In this document: positions 20,584 to 31,392 of the stretch, piece by piece
Layout of the letters: each line of letters starts with the position of its first letter
Numbering within the stretch: the stretch's first letter is position 1
Source of the DNA: Breviolum minutum Mf 1.05b.01
Lineage: Eukaryota; Sar; Dinophyceae; Suessiales; Symbiodiniaceae
NCBI GenBank assembly: GCA_000507305.1
Contig: DF239135.1
Location: 62,001-126,000, forward strand
Direction: 5' to 3'
Length of the DNA stretch: 64,000 nt
The notes under the pieces: model-generated
The model's input: the letters and a program-made list of their open reading frames with translations, nothing else
Told to the model about the DNA's origin: nothing
The model's database searches: none
Program-made: the position numbers and the translations under genes

Positions 20584-20964
20584 TCTAAAGCTTGAGTTGG
20601 TTGAGTTTGGGATCTTTATGATGACTACAATTAACGACCACAGGAGGTGAAAAAATCCCCAATTACAAGCCAACTAACCAGGTTTTTCATGTAAAAAACT
20701 GCTCGATTGGGAAGGAAAGGTTCGTGACAGTGAGAAACAAACGGGAACTCAAATGCGATGCAAAAAAAAAACCGTTGGTTACTGTACAACAAAACATCCC
20801 TGCCTCTTGTTATGGAAAAGGTCTATGTTGGTCCATACAAGTTTCCTTTTCAGCCTGAAACATGACCGACAAAATTTTCCAGAAAAGCAGATTGTCAGAT
20901 TGTACAGATACAATGAGTCATGTGATTCAACTGAGCAGTGAGGACAATTTTGTTTGTGCTTACG

Positions 20965-21065
20965 TGGTTTATGTAAGGGGATTCTACTGTCCAGCTATGT
21001 GGGGGTTATAGTAAGATATTACAAGGGTCCCTATTAATCCACCAATATAATCAATGCAATGTCAC
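20965..21065 (+). mobile_element. E-family element, diverged
   Basis: CTACTGTCCAGCTATGTGGG, GATATTACAAGGGTCCCTAT and AATGCAATGTCAC match the E layout. Confidence 0.45.
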
Positions 21066-21143
21066 AAGGGGGAACGCTTGGCTGTTTGATCCTTTGCATT
21101 TCTACAATGTTTGTACATCTTTGCTTTTTGTCTTTGGGAGCAG

Positions 21144-21216
21144 AAATGCAATGGCATTTTGTGACGACGAGACACGAGTCATGACAACAGAACATGTGGA
21201 GGTCGCAAGAGATGAA
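21144..21216 (+). CDS. coding exon of unrecognised protein
   Basis: Follows TCTTTGGGAGCAG and ends at GATGAA|GTGATG. The product reads NAMAFCDDETRVMTTEHVEV then ARDE. Acidic and protein-like. An alternative GA donor lies a few bases on. Confidence 0.45.
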
Positions 21217-21459
21217 GTGATGATAGGATCTACATTATTTCATGGATGGCATCTGTTTTTGTTAATACAGTATGGAATGTAGGCTGTGTCAGAAGACTCG
21301 AAGTGCAAGAAACTGAATTATGGAATGTTGAGGTACTGTTCAACTCATGCACAAGTTGATATGCAGTTTCTCCTATTCTCCAGTTTCTCTTCACCCGAGG
21401 TGATATGGGATTTTCAGTGATTGACTTGCAAAGATTGCATGATCAAGTATACAACAGAG

Positions 21460-21545
21460 GTCGCATCACTCCAACCACCCAGCTATATACGGATTATAAG
21501 AAGTCACTATCAGGATCCTTATGAACCAGTCAGTATATCACTCTT
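21460..21545 (+). mobile_element. E-family fragment
   Basis: CACCCAGCTATATACGGATT, AGGATCCTTATGAACCAGTC. Confidence 0.4.
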
Positions 21546-21759
21546 TGGATCAGCGACAGCATCATCATGGACTATGCCGAAATTCCCCCTCTCAGTAGGT
21601 GATCACTTTCCATCTTCCATTTTTGGAGGAGATACTTTGTGTAGTTTTACAGAATTTCCTCACCAACAATGATCAATAGGTCAACTGGGTGTCGTTTTTC
21701 TTTACAGATAAATAGCGATGGTTTATGTCATGGATACCTTTAGTTGATTCCAAATCATT

Positions 21760-22030
21760 TGAAGTTTTTGTTGAATACCAATTCGGCTTCACTTACCCGT
21801 CATCAAGTCCATCCACCAAGGTCTCTGGAAAGTCCCTCCATGAAGCTGTTGTTTCACTTGGACTTACTCGTTGCTTGACACGTGAAAAAACGACGAAAGA
21901 GATGTTTTTGAGATCTTGTGACGACCCTTTTTTTGGGGCGCGAAGATGTTGCTTGGAGTACAAGCATTCGGAAATGATTTGCATGAAAGTTCTAGGGGAT
22001 GATGGGTTATTTAACGAAAACTTCCAGTAG
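21760..22030 (+). CDS. longer coding-like segment
   Basis: A frame of about 100 codons open to TAG, reading PSTKVSGKSLHEAVVSLGLT, then RCLTREKTTKEMFLRSCDD and later CCLEYKHSEMICMKVLGDDG. Composition favours the + strand, although an overlapping 114-codon minus frame exists. No splice site fixes its ends and no family is recognised. Confidence 0.4.
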
Positions 22031-22815
22031 TTGCTGTTTCGCAAGAGGGTGTTTGTCAAAGTTTGTCCCTCACTGGTCGAAGCTATTTTGGAATTTTTAC
22101 GTAAAAGACTGGCATTGTCCCAGAAAAATCTGTGCAATTTCAGTTTTGCTCATGTTCATTAGGATGCTTTTGCCAACAGCAGGACTTCGTGACTGCTGTT
22201 TTTTCGAAGAATTTGTAAGTTGGAATAATGTTTTTTTCAGTGACTTCGCGATGAGGATGAGATCCACTCAGATCCCACCCATTTGGAAAACAAACAAACA
22301 CATCTTCAAAAGTTCACAAAAACTGAAATCTGTCCATGTGGGTATGTTGGGTGTGGCTCCCTTGCACCAAGGGCATTTGAAGGTTCAGGTTGGAATTCCC
22401 AAAGTCTAAGCATGTGAAACATGTCATCCTGGTGGCCGCTGGCATCCTGGGAGGGGAACTACATGATCTAGAACCTGGTTGCACATACGTAGATTTAAAT
22501 GTAACCTCTCAAAGTGAGAAACGACCAACATGAAAAAACATGGAGTTTATGAAGTTTGACAAAAGCAAGGAAACACACCAATATATCCAATATTGATTTT
22601 ATATGTTTGTATATAGCTATATATAGATTCGTTCAGCATGCCAAAACCTACCAACATGTTGTAGTTGAGGTTCAACATACACAACATGGATACATAACAC
22701 AAACATGCAGGTAATTGACGTAAGAGAACCAACATGCAAACCTACCAAAATCGATTGTCAGATGTTTAAGATAGGAATCATGTACAGGAGACCTACCAAC
22801 ACAGATGTTTATTGT

Positions 22816-22899
22816 GGAACCCCAATGACCTCTACTTTTGAAGGTCAACCCCCCAAAACAAGGCCGTTTTCGATCAAAACAAGGGTCATTTGGGTTCCA
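22816..22899. mobile_element. H-family short inverted-repeat element
   Basis: GGAACCCCAATGACC to GGTCATTTGGGTTCC, about 90 percent identical by eye to the copy at 12175. A (TA)n tract follows. Confidence 0.8.
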
Positions 22900-22901
22900 G
22901 G

Positions 22902-22950
22902 ATATATATATATATGTATATATATATATGTATATATATATATGTATGTT
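22902..22950. repeat. TATG/TA microsatellite
   Basis: Interrupted (TA)n with TATATGTATA units. Confidence 0.9.
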
Positions 22951-23501
22951 TAACATAGCCAACTTGGATGCCTGCTTTTCCATGGATTGTTTCAATGGTT
23001 TTACGACCAACAAAAACCATCGGTAGGCAACCTACTGCAACCGTTTTTTGTTGTTTTAGATTTGGTTCATGACTTCCACCATTCCAACAGGTAGGAATCA
23101 TCACACACCAAACCCACCATAGGAGACCCATGGTTTCAATGGTGAACCAACACACTTAAAGGCCTTGGAAATTATGAGATGAGATGATGCTCTTCCATTG
23201 TTTTGATAAAAAAACATATAGCTGAAACCAAAAAAAATGATCCACCCTGCCAGGTCACATTTTTTACATCTTTTGAAAGACCTTAGGTATGACAATCATG
23301 ACTACAAGCCAGCGTCATAGATTCAAGTGGTGTTGACAACATGTTTGTTTTGGAAATCTCCATGGCAGAAACCAATAGCAGCGAATGTCATTAAATCGAT
23401 CTGTAAGTCTGTAAGTCTACGGGGGAAAAAGATGGGCAATTGCGGTGTTTTTTTTGTTTCGACGTATCCATGTTGGGCAATTAGTTGACGGAAACATGAA
23501 G

Positions 23502-23685
23502 GTGCGGAAGCAACAAAACACTTGCGCCCCGAGGTTACACGGAGGAGGACATGAATGTAGCTTGTGCTGCATCAACCCATTACATATCGTTGGCTGTGGG
23601 AGTTTTTTTCTGGGAGAAAATGGAGACAAATTCGGAGATGGCCTCAAATGCCATAACATCTCTAAGACTACATCAGATTACATCA
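23502..23685 (+). CDS. coding exon of unrecognised protein
   Basis: Follows GGAAACATGAAG and ends near ACATCA|GTACAC. The frame reads CGSNKTLAPRGYTEEDMNVA, CAASTHYISLAVGVFFWEKM and ETNSEMASNAITSLRLHQIT. It is open for 60 codons with balanced composition. A competing frame (VRKQQNTCAPRLHGGGHE) is also open, so confidence is moderate. Confidence 0.45.
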
Positions 23686-23849
23686 GTACACTGTATGTTT
23701 TGATGGTATTTGTTGAATTCCATATTCATCGACTTAATCCCTGACAAAAACTCGTTGAAGTTGAGTTTTTTAGGAGAGAGATCGATGTGTTTCAAAAGTA
23801 CTCCTTCATAAAGAAAGGGATCTTAAAAACCAACCCGATCCTTAACGGA

Positions 23850-24000
23850 CTGGATGTAACCATTGGTTGCTGCCAGCACTTACTGTACCAGTCATGGGAT
23901 GATCCGGCCCCGGCCCCCAAGGACTTGATAAACCATTTAGCGGATTTCATCGGTCTACGTTTCGAGAACGAGAAGGAGGCCAATGGACGTGCGTCGCTTG
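23850..24000 (+). CDS. coding exon of unrecognised protein
   Basis: Ends at CGCTTG|GTGTTT in phase 0. The product reads LLYQSWDDPAPAPKDLINHL then ADFIGLRFENEKEANGRASL. The 5' edge may be the CAG at 23875-23877 or at 23891-23893. Strongly coding in composition. No family recognised. Confidence 0.55.
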
Positions 24001-24274
24001 GTGTTTTTTGTGTGAAAAAAGGACTGAGGTTGCGTTGGTGTGTTTGGTAGGTATATGTTAATTTATTTGATATATCTTAATCAAGAAGATTGTAATTTGT
24101 GATCTTGTTTGTGTTATCACTTCTCTGTGTAAACTCGCATGTTTGTTTAGCGCTAGGTCCTATTTTCGCATGCGGCAGATCGAATCAATTTTCCTCAAAC
24201 CATTCCAGTTAGTCGGTGAGCGATGTCGCAGACATCCTGGGGGTTTGCGGCCTTTCAATTTACAGCAACACACT

Positions 24275-24400
24275 TGGGCAATCCAAAAATAACCTGGTTG
24301 CTTAGATTATATACGGGATTGTTATACTACCCATTTAGATAGGTATTATGATAACCCGTTATAAGAATCCCTATTAACCAACCAGCATTCCATGGAAAGA
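24275..24400 (+). mobile_element. E-family element
   Basis: AATAACCTGGTTGCTTAGAT, TATACGGGATTGTTATACTA and CTATTAACCAACCAGCATTC. Confidence 0.7.
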
Positions 24401-24533
24401 ATCGGAACGTTGTTTTCGCCTTGCGCACTTTTTCAAGACACTGCCAAGGCCAACCTGTGATAAAAATGCACGAAAAACAACTCCTTCACCAGAATTTGTG
24501 TTGCGGCAAAAGACTTTTGCACCAGAAACTCTT

Positions 24534-24640
24534 TACACCCTGGAAGATTAACTTGGAACCTGAAAATGATGGTCTGGAAGATGATTTTCCTTTTCAATTG
24601 GGTAATTTTCAGGTTCCATGTTAATTTTTGCGGGGTGTAC
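24534..24640. mobile_element. D-related element (TACACCC type)
   Basis: TACACCCTGGAAGATTAACT to GTTAATTTTTGCGGGGTGTA, with GGAAGATGATTTTCCTTTTC inside. Same subtype as 33623. Confidence 0.8.
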
Positions 24641-25207
24641 ACCACAAGCCTTTCACATCCTTTTACAACACACGCGCGTAAAAGCCACCAATGCTTTTAC
24701 ATCAGAAGCATGTTACGAAAAAAACACAGCCTGAAAAAATCAGAGCTTTTTAAAACAGCCTTTTACACCAGCAAACCCTTAAAAACAATCTTTTGCACCA
24801 GCAGGCCCATTTGTATACCACGAAACTAGGTTTCTTCTACCAAACAGAAGCAGGCTTGAGACCCAACAGCTTTTCGACCATTTGAGACCCAAAGGACTGA
24901 AAACACCAGAAATCCCAGCATGCAAAACACAGCAGGGTCATACGCAAGTACAAAGAAACCCTGGAGTGGATGCACGCGTTAAGGATTAGCTGATGCGATC
25001 TCAGCTTGATAGCAAAACACCATCCTACTTGGAGGTTACCTGCCAAATATACAAAAACACTCCCAAAGTTTTTCATGTGGAACCTGACAATTGATGGTTT
25101 CCCAAGATCGGCATCTCGTGAAACTCCAGGGGTTGATGTTTAGGTGAACCATGTTAAACTTCAGGGGTTTAACCGAAGTTGATGATGTAAACAGACACCC
25201 TTAAAAA

Positions 25208-25306
25208 CTGGGTGGTGGCAACTCAAGTTTTTTTTGTTTCACCCCTACTTATGGAAGATTCCCAATTTGACTCATATTTTTCAGATGGGTTGAAACCACC
25301 AACTAG
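25208..25306 (+). mobile_element. A-family MITE-like element
   Basis: CTGGGTGGTGGCAACTCAAG to GAAACCACCAACTAG, flanked by TAAAAA on both sides. Confidence 0.85.
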
Positions 25307-25661
25307 TAAAAACTTTTTTTGGTTAGACACTGCTCCTCTGGAAGTGGAAACCATGTGGTTTTCCACGTTTATTTTTAGTTTGAACATGTGGAAACTACCC
25401 ACAACTGAGAATTTTTTCCCACCCGAATCTTTTTTGACGCCAAGAACGGTTTGCCTAGGACCATCATGGGCATGGGCAATATTTTTGGTCAAGCTTCACA
25501 GGACTTGAAGAAACCTATAGGCGCCTTTCGTTGCTGGAGGGTAACAAAAAAAAAACAGCGGTTTCTTTCCTAACACGGGGTTTTCTTGACAAATGAACCA
25601 CGTCAACAAAAATCTACAACAGAAAAAGACTGTTTGAGCTTGCTGATGACATTTGACAGTC

Positions 25662-25663
25662 AC

Positions 25664-25697
<34 letters not shown>

Positions 25698-25704
25698 CAG
25701 ATAT
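25662..25704. repeat. TA microsatellite
   Basis: (TA)n with TTTATA interruptions. No gene supported from 25310 to 25870. Confidence 0.85.
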
Positions 25705-25876
25705 ATATGTGTTTTTCTTTTGTTGTTGGAAGTGTTTTTCGTGAATTCATGGAAATCTGAAGCTAAATCCCCCCCCCCCAATGCCACCCAAAATCCCCCA
25801 GGAAAGAAGGCATTTGTTAAGGGAAAGTCCTAGGCATTGCCTGAAAATTACGGCCTTAGTGGACCCATAGCAGTAG

Positions 25877-25959
25877 GGCCTTGGATTCTCATGATGAATC
25901 GGTCAACCTGGACCTTGGATTTCTTGCTTTCCCTGCTGTTGATGGCAACCAGAAATCCG
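25877..25959 (+). CDS. exon 1 of a four-exon chain
   Basis: Follows CATAGCAGTAG and ends at ATCCG|GTAAAG with 1 nt of a split codon. The product reads ALDSHDESVNLDLGFLAFPA then VDGNQKS. The last 24 nt (25936-25959) lie inside the left terminus of an F element, so VDGNQKS is element-derived. The split codon G|TA joins the exon at 26066 in frame. No family recognised. Confidence 0.6.
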
Positions 25960-26065
25960 GTAAAGTCACCAGTTGAGGCAGTTGAGGTTGGTAGTTTATC
26001 CCAATAATTCCAGGGTTTTTTTAAATCCAAACGTTGGTTGGGAATGAGATTTCAGCCATCAACAG
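25936..26065 (+). mobile_element. F-family element forming an intron
   Basis: Starts CTGTTGATGG and ends CCATCAACAG. It shares CACCAGTTGAGGTTGGTA and ATCCCA with the copy at 30938. The intron 25960-26065 (GTAAAG...CAACAG, 106 nt) lies wholly inside it. Confidence 0.75.
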
Positions 26066-26187
26066 TACCAATGGGTGTAGAGAACAAAAGTCGTGACCTA
26101 GAAACCTGCAAGATTGGCAATGATGATGTTATTGAGACCTTGGTGTCTTGTTTGGATCCCTTTCAAGAGCAGCATGGCATTCCTATA
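26066..26187 (+). CDS. hypothetical protein, exon 2 of chain
   Basis: Begins right after the CAACAG of the F element (CA of that end plus AG make the acceptor). It has TA completing GTA, then 40 codons and 1 nt before CTATAT|GTTCTA. The product reads PMGVENKSRDLETCKIGNDD then VIETLVSCLDPFQEQHGIPI. Its 1-nt end (T) and the 2-nt start (TG) of the exon at 26567 make TTG. Clearly coding. No family recognised. Confidence 0.6.
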
Positions 26188-26344
26188 TGTTCTAACCAAC
26201 ACTGATGGCATTCTTTGGGGGTGAACCAGAATTATGCAAGTATTGATTACTGGGAGGTGGTTTTAGTCATTCAATCATTGCTTATCTTGATCCATCTTCG
26301 TGGGGTAGTCCATAGATTCCAAAATTATACTATACCTATCTCCC

Positions 26345-26512
26345 TCTATGGCTCTACACATATATGACGTATGTATATATTCATATATGTATATGTTCAT
26401 ATGTTTTTTCTATACGTATCTATTCACATATATATCTATATACATTTTTCCATTTGTGTATATAAACATAGGAATATATATATATATAATATATAATATA
26501 ATATATATATAT
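26345..26512. repeat. TA/TATG-rich tract
   Basis: Long AT-rich tract with (TA)n cores lying in the intron before the exon at 26567. Confidence 0.8.
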
Positions 26513-26566
26513 CTTGGATGTGTGTGGTTCACTTCTCGCGTCGGTATTTTTTTTTTCGGAAGGCAG

Positions 26567-26680
26567 TGCTATTTGGGAATGGCCCGCTGCTGATAGGGAT
26601 GGCGGCCACACTCGACCAAACTTTCAAAGTGGAAGGAGCGGGGCCAAGGCTGAAAGGACAAATAGCTAGCGGCTCCCCAG
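26567..26680 (+). CDS. hypothetical protein, exon 3 of chain
   Basis: The polypyrimidine tract TTTTTTTTTTCGGAAGGCAG precedes it and CCCCAG|GTATGT follows, the best splice-site pair in the window. It has 2 nt, 37 codons, 1 nt. The product reads LFGNGPLLIGMAATLDQTFK then VEGAGPRLKGQIASGSP. The G-rich start could be a turn-rich or nucleotide-binding-like stretch, but it is not a P-loop. No family recognised. Confidence 0.7.
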
Positions 26681-28606
26681 GTATGTATACAAAAAATACA
26701 CAATCTTAGTGCTGTTTTTCGATATCTTCATCTATTTATAATATATCTGCGTGTGTATTATATTATATTTACAACTCTTGTTTAAGTATAGTTGTGTTCC
26801 GCCAAAAGGAGTGATTGTTTCCAAACATGGTCATCACCTTCACAAAAAGGGCTCAGCACGTTGTTTTCTTTCTGTTCAGTTAGTGACAGATCACATAGCA
26901 GCCCTTTTTGGAGAATTCAGGGGGTGAGGAAACCTTTGGAGTATGCGAATTCCCACGGAGCTTGAGACAGGTTCCAACAACAGATGATTTGAGAGTTTTC
27001 AGCCTTCCTGTTTTCATTTTGTTTTGTTTTCTTGAAGTTTAGTAAGATTACATTTAAAGAAGTTCATTACTTCCTTTGCTATGTGTTTCTTTCTTAATCA
27101 TTCTTTTGAGATTTTGGAGACTGGAAACTGGGTAAATTTTCCCATGTCCGACCAATCTGTGTAGTATTGGAAGTGTGAGAAGGCCCCAATTGTTTTATGG
27201 CCCCCAAGAGATGCAGAGGTCTGGAACCACACCAACCTTTGCGGGGGTCAAGTCAGGTTGCGACTCCACTGAAAATTCATGGGAATCCCCGGGTCCAGGC
27301 ATAAATCATGAATACATGTATGGTGATGTTTTTTTCATCCTAACATGAGTTAGAGATTGACTGCAAGTAAACCTACTGGCGTTTTCGCCAGTGGCCAGTG
27401 GCTTCAGGTTTGTTTTTTCGGTTGGAATCCCCAAACCATCCAACATGTTTAAACGCCATGTCATCCTGGGGGTGACGATTGCAGCATCCTGTGAGGGGTT
27501 CCACACCCAACTGAAAGAGATGATAGATTTCACAAAAACACTGAAACTCAGTGGGCATGGCTTTTTGATAGCTTTTTGTGCTGTATACTAAGTTGCCTCG
27601 TTTGGTGCCAGTGGGAAAACACAAGGTTGCAAAAAAACAGTTGCCAGATCGTCCATGTTGAAGGGTTCGGCTTCTATTTACATGAGCCGAAAAAAAGTGG
27701 CCCCAGATAGTATATGTATATTTATATGTCTGATGACATATACATCCATGATTGAACAACTATAGAAACAACTGAAAGAACTTAAACTATATCAACCTTC
27801 TATTTCATCCTTCCCTACTATTTCAGGGTGTAACTAACCTCCACATCATGAAAAGTCTCAGATTTTTCCTGCAGATGCTTTTCGGTGAAAAGTCAAACCA
27901 CCTTGGAGGACGACCTTCAAATTGGTGAATCAGCAAGCCACATCCAATTACAATGTGGTGCCACCGCAGGCTCGTTTAACGTTTAGGTCCTCCTTCCTTG
28001 ATTCTTGTTAAGTGATGGGATGGTGGTAAACGGGGGGGTTGTACCCCAAAACCTTGTAGAAAAACAGTGGGTTTTTAAACGATCTATGCCAATTTGTAAG
28101 AAGGGAACCCTATCAACCTCGAAAAATCCACTCCTTGCAGTGTTTGAAAGCAGGACCCAAATGGTGGTAGTAGTAGTGGTGGTGGTACCCAATAAAGATA
28201 GGTTCAGTTGTAGCTTTTTTTTGGCCGCTGGGGAGAATGATTCTAACCATCAATTGAAAAATGTTTGAAAAGGAAGATGATTCTGTCTTATGGAGTTCTA
28301 CTCATACAAACACGTTTTGTTATGTGCACAGTTTCTCGCAGGAAGAAGCTTAAACATGAGAAATGCATCTACTGTAGATACACTTGTTGTTCAGTAAAGA
28401 ATACGTGTAAAATGTTGAATTTCAATTGCCTTTGTTTATCTCCAATATGTGTTAGGAGTTCCCAGGGTTGATTGGATGTTTTTGTTTAACTTAGGGAAGA
28501 CTTCTACCTTTGTATCTGTGTCCCTTGTCTCTACCATTGAGCCATGAGGATGTTCGCGGGTGCAATGTTTGAATTGCACCCTGCCGGTAAGAATTACAAT
28601 GGTCAT

Positions 28607-28704
28607 CTAGGTGGTGGTTTCAAATATTTTTTATTTTCGCCCCTACCTGGGGAAGATTCCCGTTTTGACTAATATTTTTCAAAGGGGTTGAAACCACCAA
28701 CCAG
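28607..28704 (+). mobile_element. A-family MITE-like element
   Basis: CTAGGTGGTGGTTTCAAATA to GAAACCACCAACCAG, flanked by TCAT on both sides. Confidence 0.9.
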
Positions 28705-28793
28705 TCATTCAATTCCACTGAAAATTATTTCGTTGCGAAGATTTGGATGCCGTGACATCCAAAACCCACCTGTTTCTTGAACTCAATCATTAT

Positions 28794-28888
28794 CTAGGTG
28801 GTGGTTTCAAATATGTTTTATGTTCACTTGGGGAAATGATCCAATTTGACTGAAATTTTTCAGATGGGTTGGTTCAACCACCAACTAG
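28794..28888 (+). mobile_element. A-family MITE-like element
   Basis: CTAGGTGGTGGTTTCAAATA to TTCAACCACCAACTAG, flanked by TTAT on both sides. It lies 59 bp upstream of the exon at 28948. Confidence 0.9.
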
Positions 28889-28947
28889 TTATTAGTTAGG
28901 CTCCAAAAAAGGTACGGTTTTTTTCGGCGCATGCCTTTGGCAATCAG

Positions 28948-29031
28948 AGGCGTTGATTGAACTCTTCTTGGCTCGGGATGGAGAGATTCACAAGAAGATC
29001 TTCGGCCAGCGGATTGTCACACAGTTTCTGG
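28948..29031 (+). CDS. hypothetical protein, exon 4 of chain
   Basis: Follows TTTGGCAATCAG and ends at CTGG|GTGGTG. Its 2-nt start (AG) completes GAG with the G left by the previous exon. The product reads EALIELFLARDGEIHKKIFG then QRIVTQFL, an amphipathic helix-turn-helix-like layout. Phase agreement over three junctions supports one + strand gene from 25.9 to at least 29.0 kb. No family recognised. Confidence 0.6.
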
Positions 29032-29046
29032 GTGGTGAAATCAGAT

Positions 29047-29154
29047 GGATGTTTTCCGAAAATAGTGGGTTTTCCCCCCAAATCATCCCATTTTAATAGG
29101 GGTTTTCCATTATAAACGATCCATTTTGGGGTACCCCTATTTTTGGAAACACCC
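29047..29154. mobile_element. B-family MITE-like element
   Basis: GGATGTTTTCCGAAAATAGT to CTATTTTTGGAAACACCC, flanked by AGAT on both sides. Confidence 0.85.
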
Positions 29155-29436
29155 AGATATTTTTTGGGGGGGGATTTTCACTTCTCCGAAAATTGGGGGA
29201 AGATTCGATTCCCATTTTGGCGACTATTTTGGCACACTTTGTCGAAAAGGTTGGTGAAAAACCACCTTTTTGGGGAAACTCCATGGCCATCATGGCCATC
29301 CATTTTCTGGGTATAGATTTGGAGTGGGGTGGGGTTTTGTGCCAAAGATGGTTGGTTGGTTGCTGTTTTTTGGGGTGGAGCCACGGCGTTGTGTTTTTTT
29401 TGGATCCCAGCTGTTCTCTTATGTCACATGCAATAA

Positions 29437-29538
29437 CTCGGTGGTGGCAACTCAAAGATTTTTTATGTTCACCCCGAAAATTGGGGAAGATTCCCATTTT
29501 GACGAATATCTTTCAAAGGGGTTGAAACCACCAACCAG
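29437..29538 (+). mobile_element. A-family MITE-like element
   Basis: CTCGGTGGTGGCAACTCAAA to GAAACCACCAACCAG. No clear duplication. Confidence 0.85.
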
Positions 29539-29559
29539 TCTACATTAATTTACACAAAA

Positions 29560-30930
29560 CTTTACTCTATGGACATGTGAGAATATTTAGAACTTAGAGG
29601 CGGAGAAATGTATTGTATATCTTCAAGGATGAGAGTATTCATGAAAAATATGCCGTTAATTTCCCGTATGTCCCAAAAACATATGTACATCTCACATTTT
29701 CTGCTTATCCCTGCAAATGACTTTGGCTGAATTTGATGACAAGGATGGAAATTCTTTACACCAAAACCACGTAAAGAGTGTCCCTACCTCCTGATACTGG
29801 GGCCAGTGGGAGCCATAGATGATTCATGAAATTCTCGATCCTAAAATGAAGAGATGAAGAACTTAATGGAATCTCTGAAGTCATACCACACGGGTCATTG
29901 AATTACCTGTTTTGGGGGAATCAAACAATACAAATGTACGGTAAATTGGGTTGGTAATATAATGACCCCTGTACCAAGATGTATCCTTCGTTTTGCTTCC
30001 TGGACCTTCCAAAGGGTGCCACATTTTTCCCTGAAGGGTGTCAATGACCCCCATGCCTTAGGGTTCTAAATTGCATCCCTTGCAAAGTGCTGGTTTGCAC
30101 ACATGCACTACTTGAAGCAACGAGTTTTTGTGTTGAAGCAAACATGGGGAGCATCAGGAAAGGACTTGCACTGGGATCCATTGTGTATACAACACAATGG
30201 TCCAAATACACCCAGAGGAATGAAAATAACCCTTACCAGCAAGGAATTTTAGATTTGGGCTTGTCATCCCAAGGAATTTTCTTTTCAAGTTATGTAATTC
30301 ATGCAGTGGGAACACTGTTGATGAGTTGTTCGTTCCAAAGACATGTGCTTACTTTGGCGGGAGGAACAAGAGCAACTTGTGTTTAGACTATTCATACATC
30401 AATGTGCCCCCCAAAAGAAAATATGATTCCTACGAAACAGCTAGGTGGAAAGCTACTTGCTTGTGGGATCAAGCTATCTTCGTTCTTGGCTGTGTACCTT
30501 TTAAATCCATTTAAGCCAATGTTTTTGTTTGGTTCAAAAGGCTCTTTGAGCACATCTATGCCTGAGAATACATAGATATCCGAGACATGTTTTTTGTGGG
30601 AGATATTGCAAAAGAAGTTTCTCCACTAGCACTGGTTGATGTCAACAAGAAAAAACCATAGTTGGCAATATATAAGTGGTATATAAGTGGTATATATTGG
30701 CAATTGGGTTATTATATATCACCTACCACATAAAGGGAATCAGGAAACTCCATTGATTAATTGTTTGACACCCTGGTGTTATGTTTCATGCCAACCCCTT
30801 GGGTTGACAGTCCCGTTGAAGCTGTTGAAGGTTCAAGGCGATGAGAGAAATCTTGATGGCTAGCGACACCAACCGTCCCTTGGAATTCCATGAAATCGTC
30901 ATCTCCTTGAGGTAGGATAGTCCAATTTGT
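29560..30930. other. no gene supported
   Basis: Frames of 60-100 codons at 30087-30514 lack splice sites and recognisable content. A direct repeat of TATAAGTGGTATA lies near 30670-30700. Confidence 0.35.
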
Positions 30931-30937
30931 TGATGGT

Positions 30938-31042
30938 TCAGAAATCCTGCGGTCACCAGTTGAGGTTGGTACTTCATCCCATGATTTACGGGGGTTTTGT
31001 TCTTACCAGGTGGTTGGCCTTGGGATTTCTGAACCATCAACA
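30938..31042. mobile_element. F-family inverted-repeat element
   Basis: TTGTTGATGGTTCAGAAATC to GATTTCTGAACCATCAACAG, with CACCAGTTGAGGTTGGTA inside. Reference copy for the intron-forming element at 25936. Confidence 0.8.
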
Positions 31043-31159
31043 GTGTCAGAACCCGACAAATGGGAGAAAAACTCTTGTAACCGCTGAAACTTGTTGAGGT
31101 GTTGAATCCATGAAGTTGGTATCGTCGATTCAAAGAGGAAAGATATCGAACAGTAGCTG

Positions 31160-31180
31160 CAGCTGTTGCTACTGTTGTCG

Positions 31181-31275
<95 letters not shown>

Positions 31276-31294
31276 CTTGTTCTTGTTCTTGTTC

Positions 31295-31347
<53 letters not shown>

Positions 31348-31392
31348 GGTGGTGGTGGTGTTGTTGGTGGTGGTGGTGGTGGTGGTGGTGGC
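31160..31392. repeat. GTT/GCT/GGT compound microsatellite
   Basis: About 230 bp of uninterrupted trinucleotide units: (GTT)n, (GCTGTT)n, (CTTGTT)n, (GTT)n, (GGT)n. It produces poly-Thr, poly-Asn, poly-Cys and poly-Leu pseudo-frames on both strands. Confidence 0.95.
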
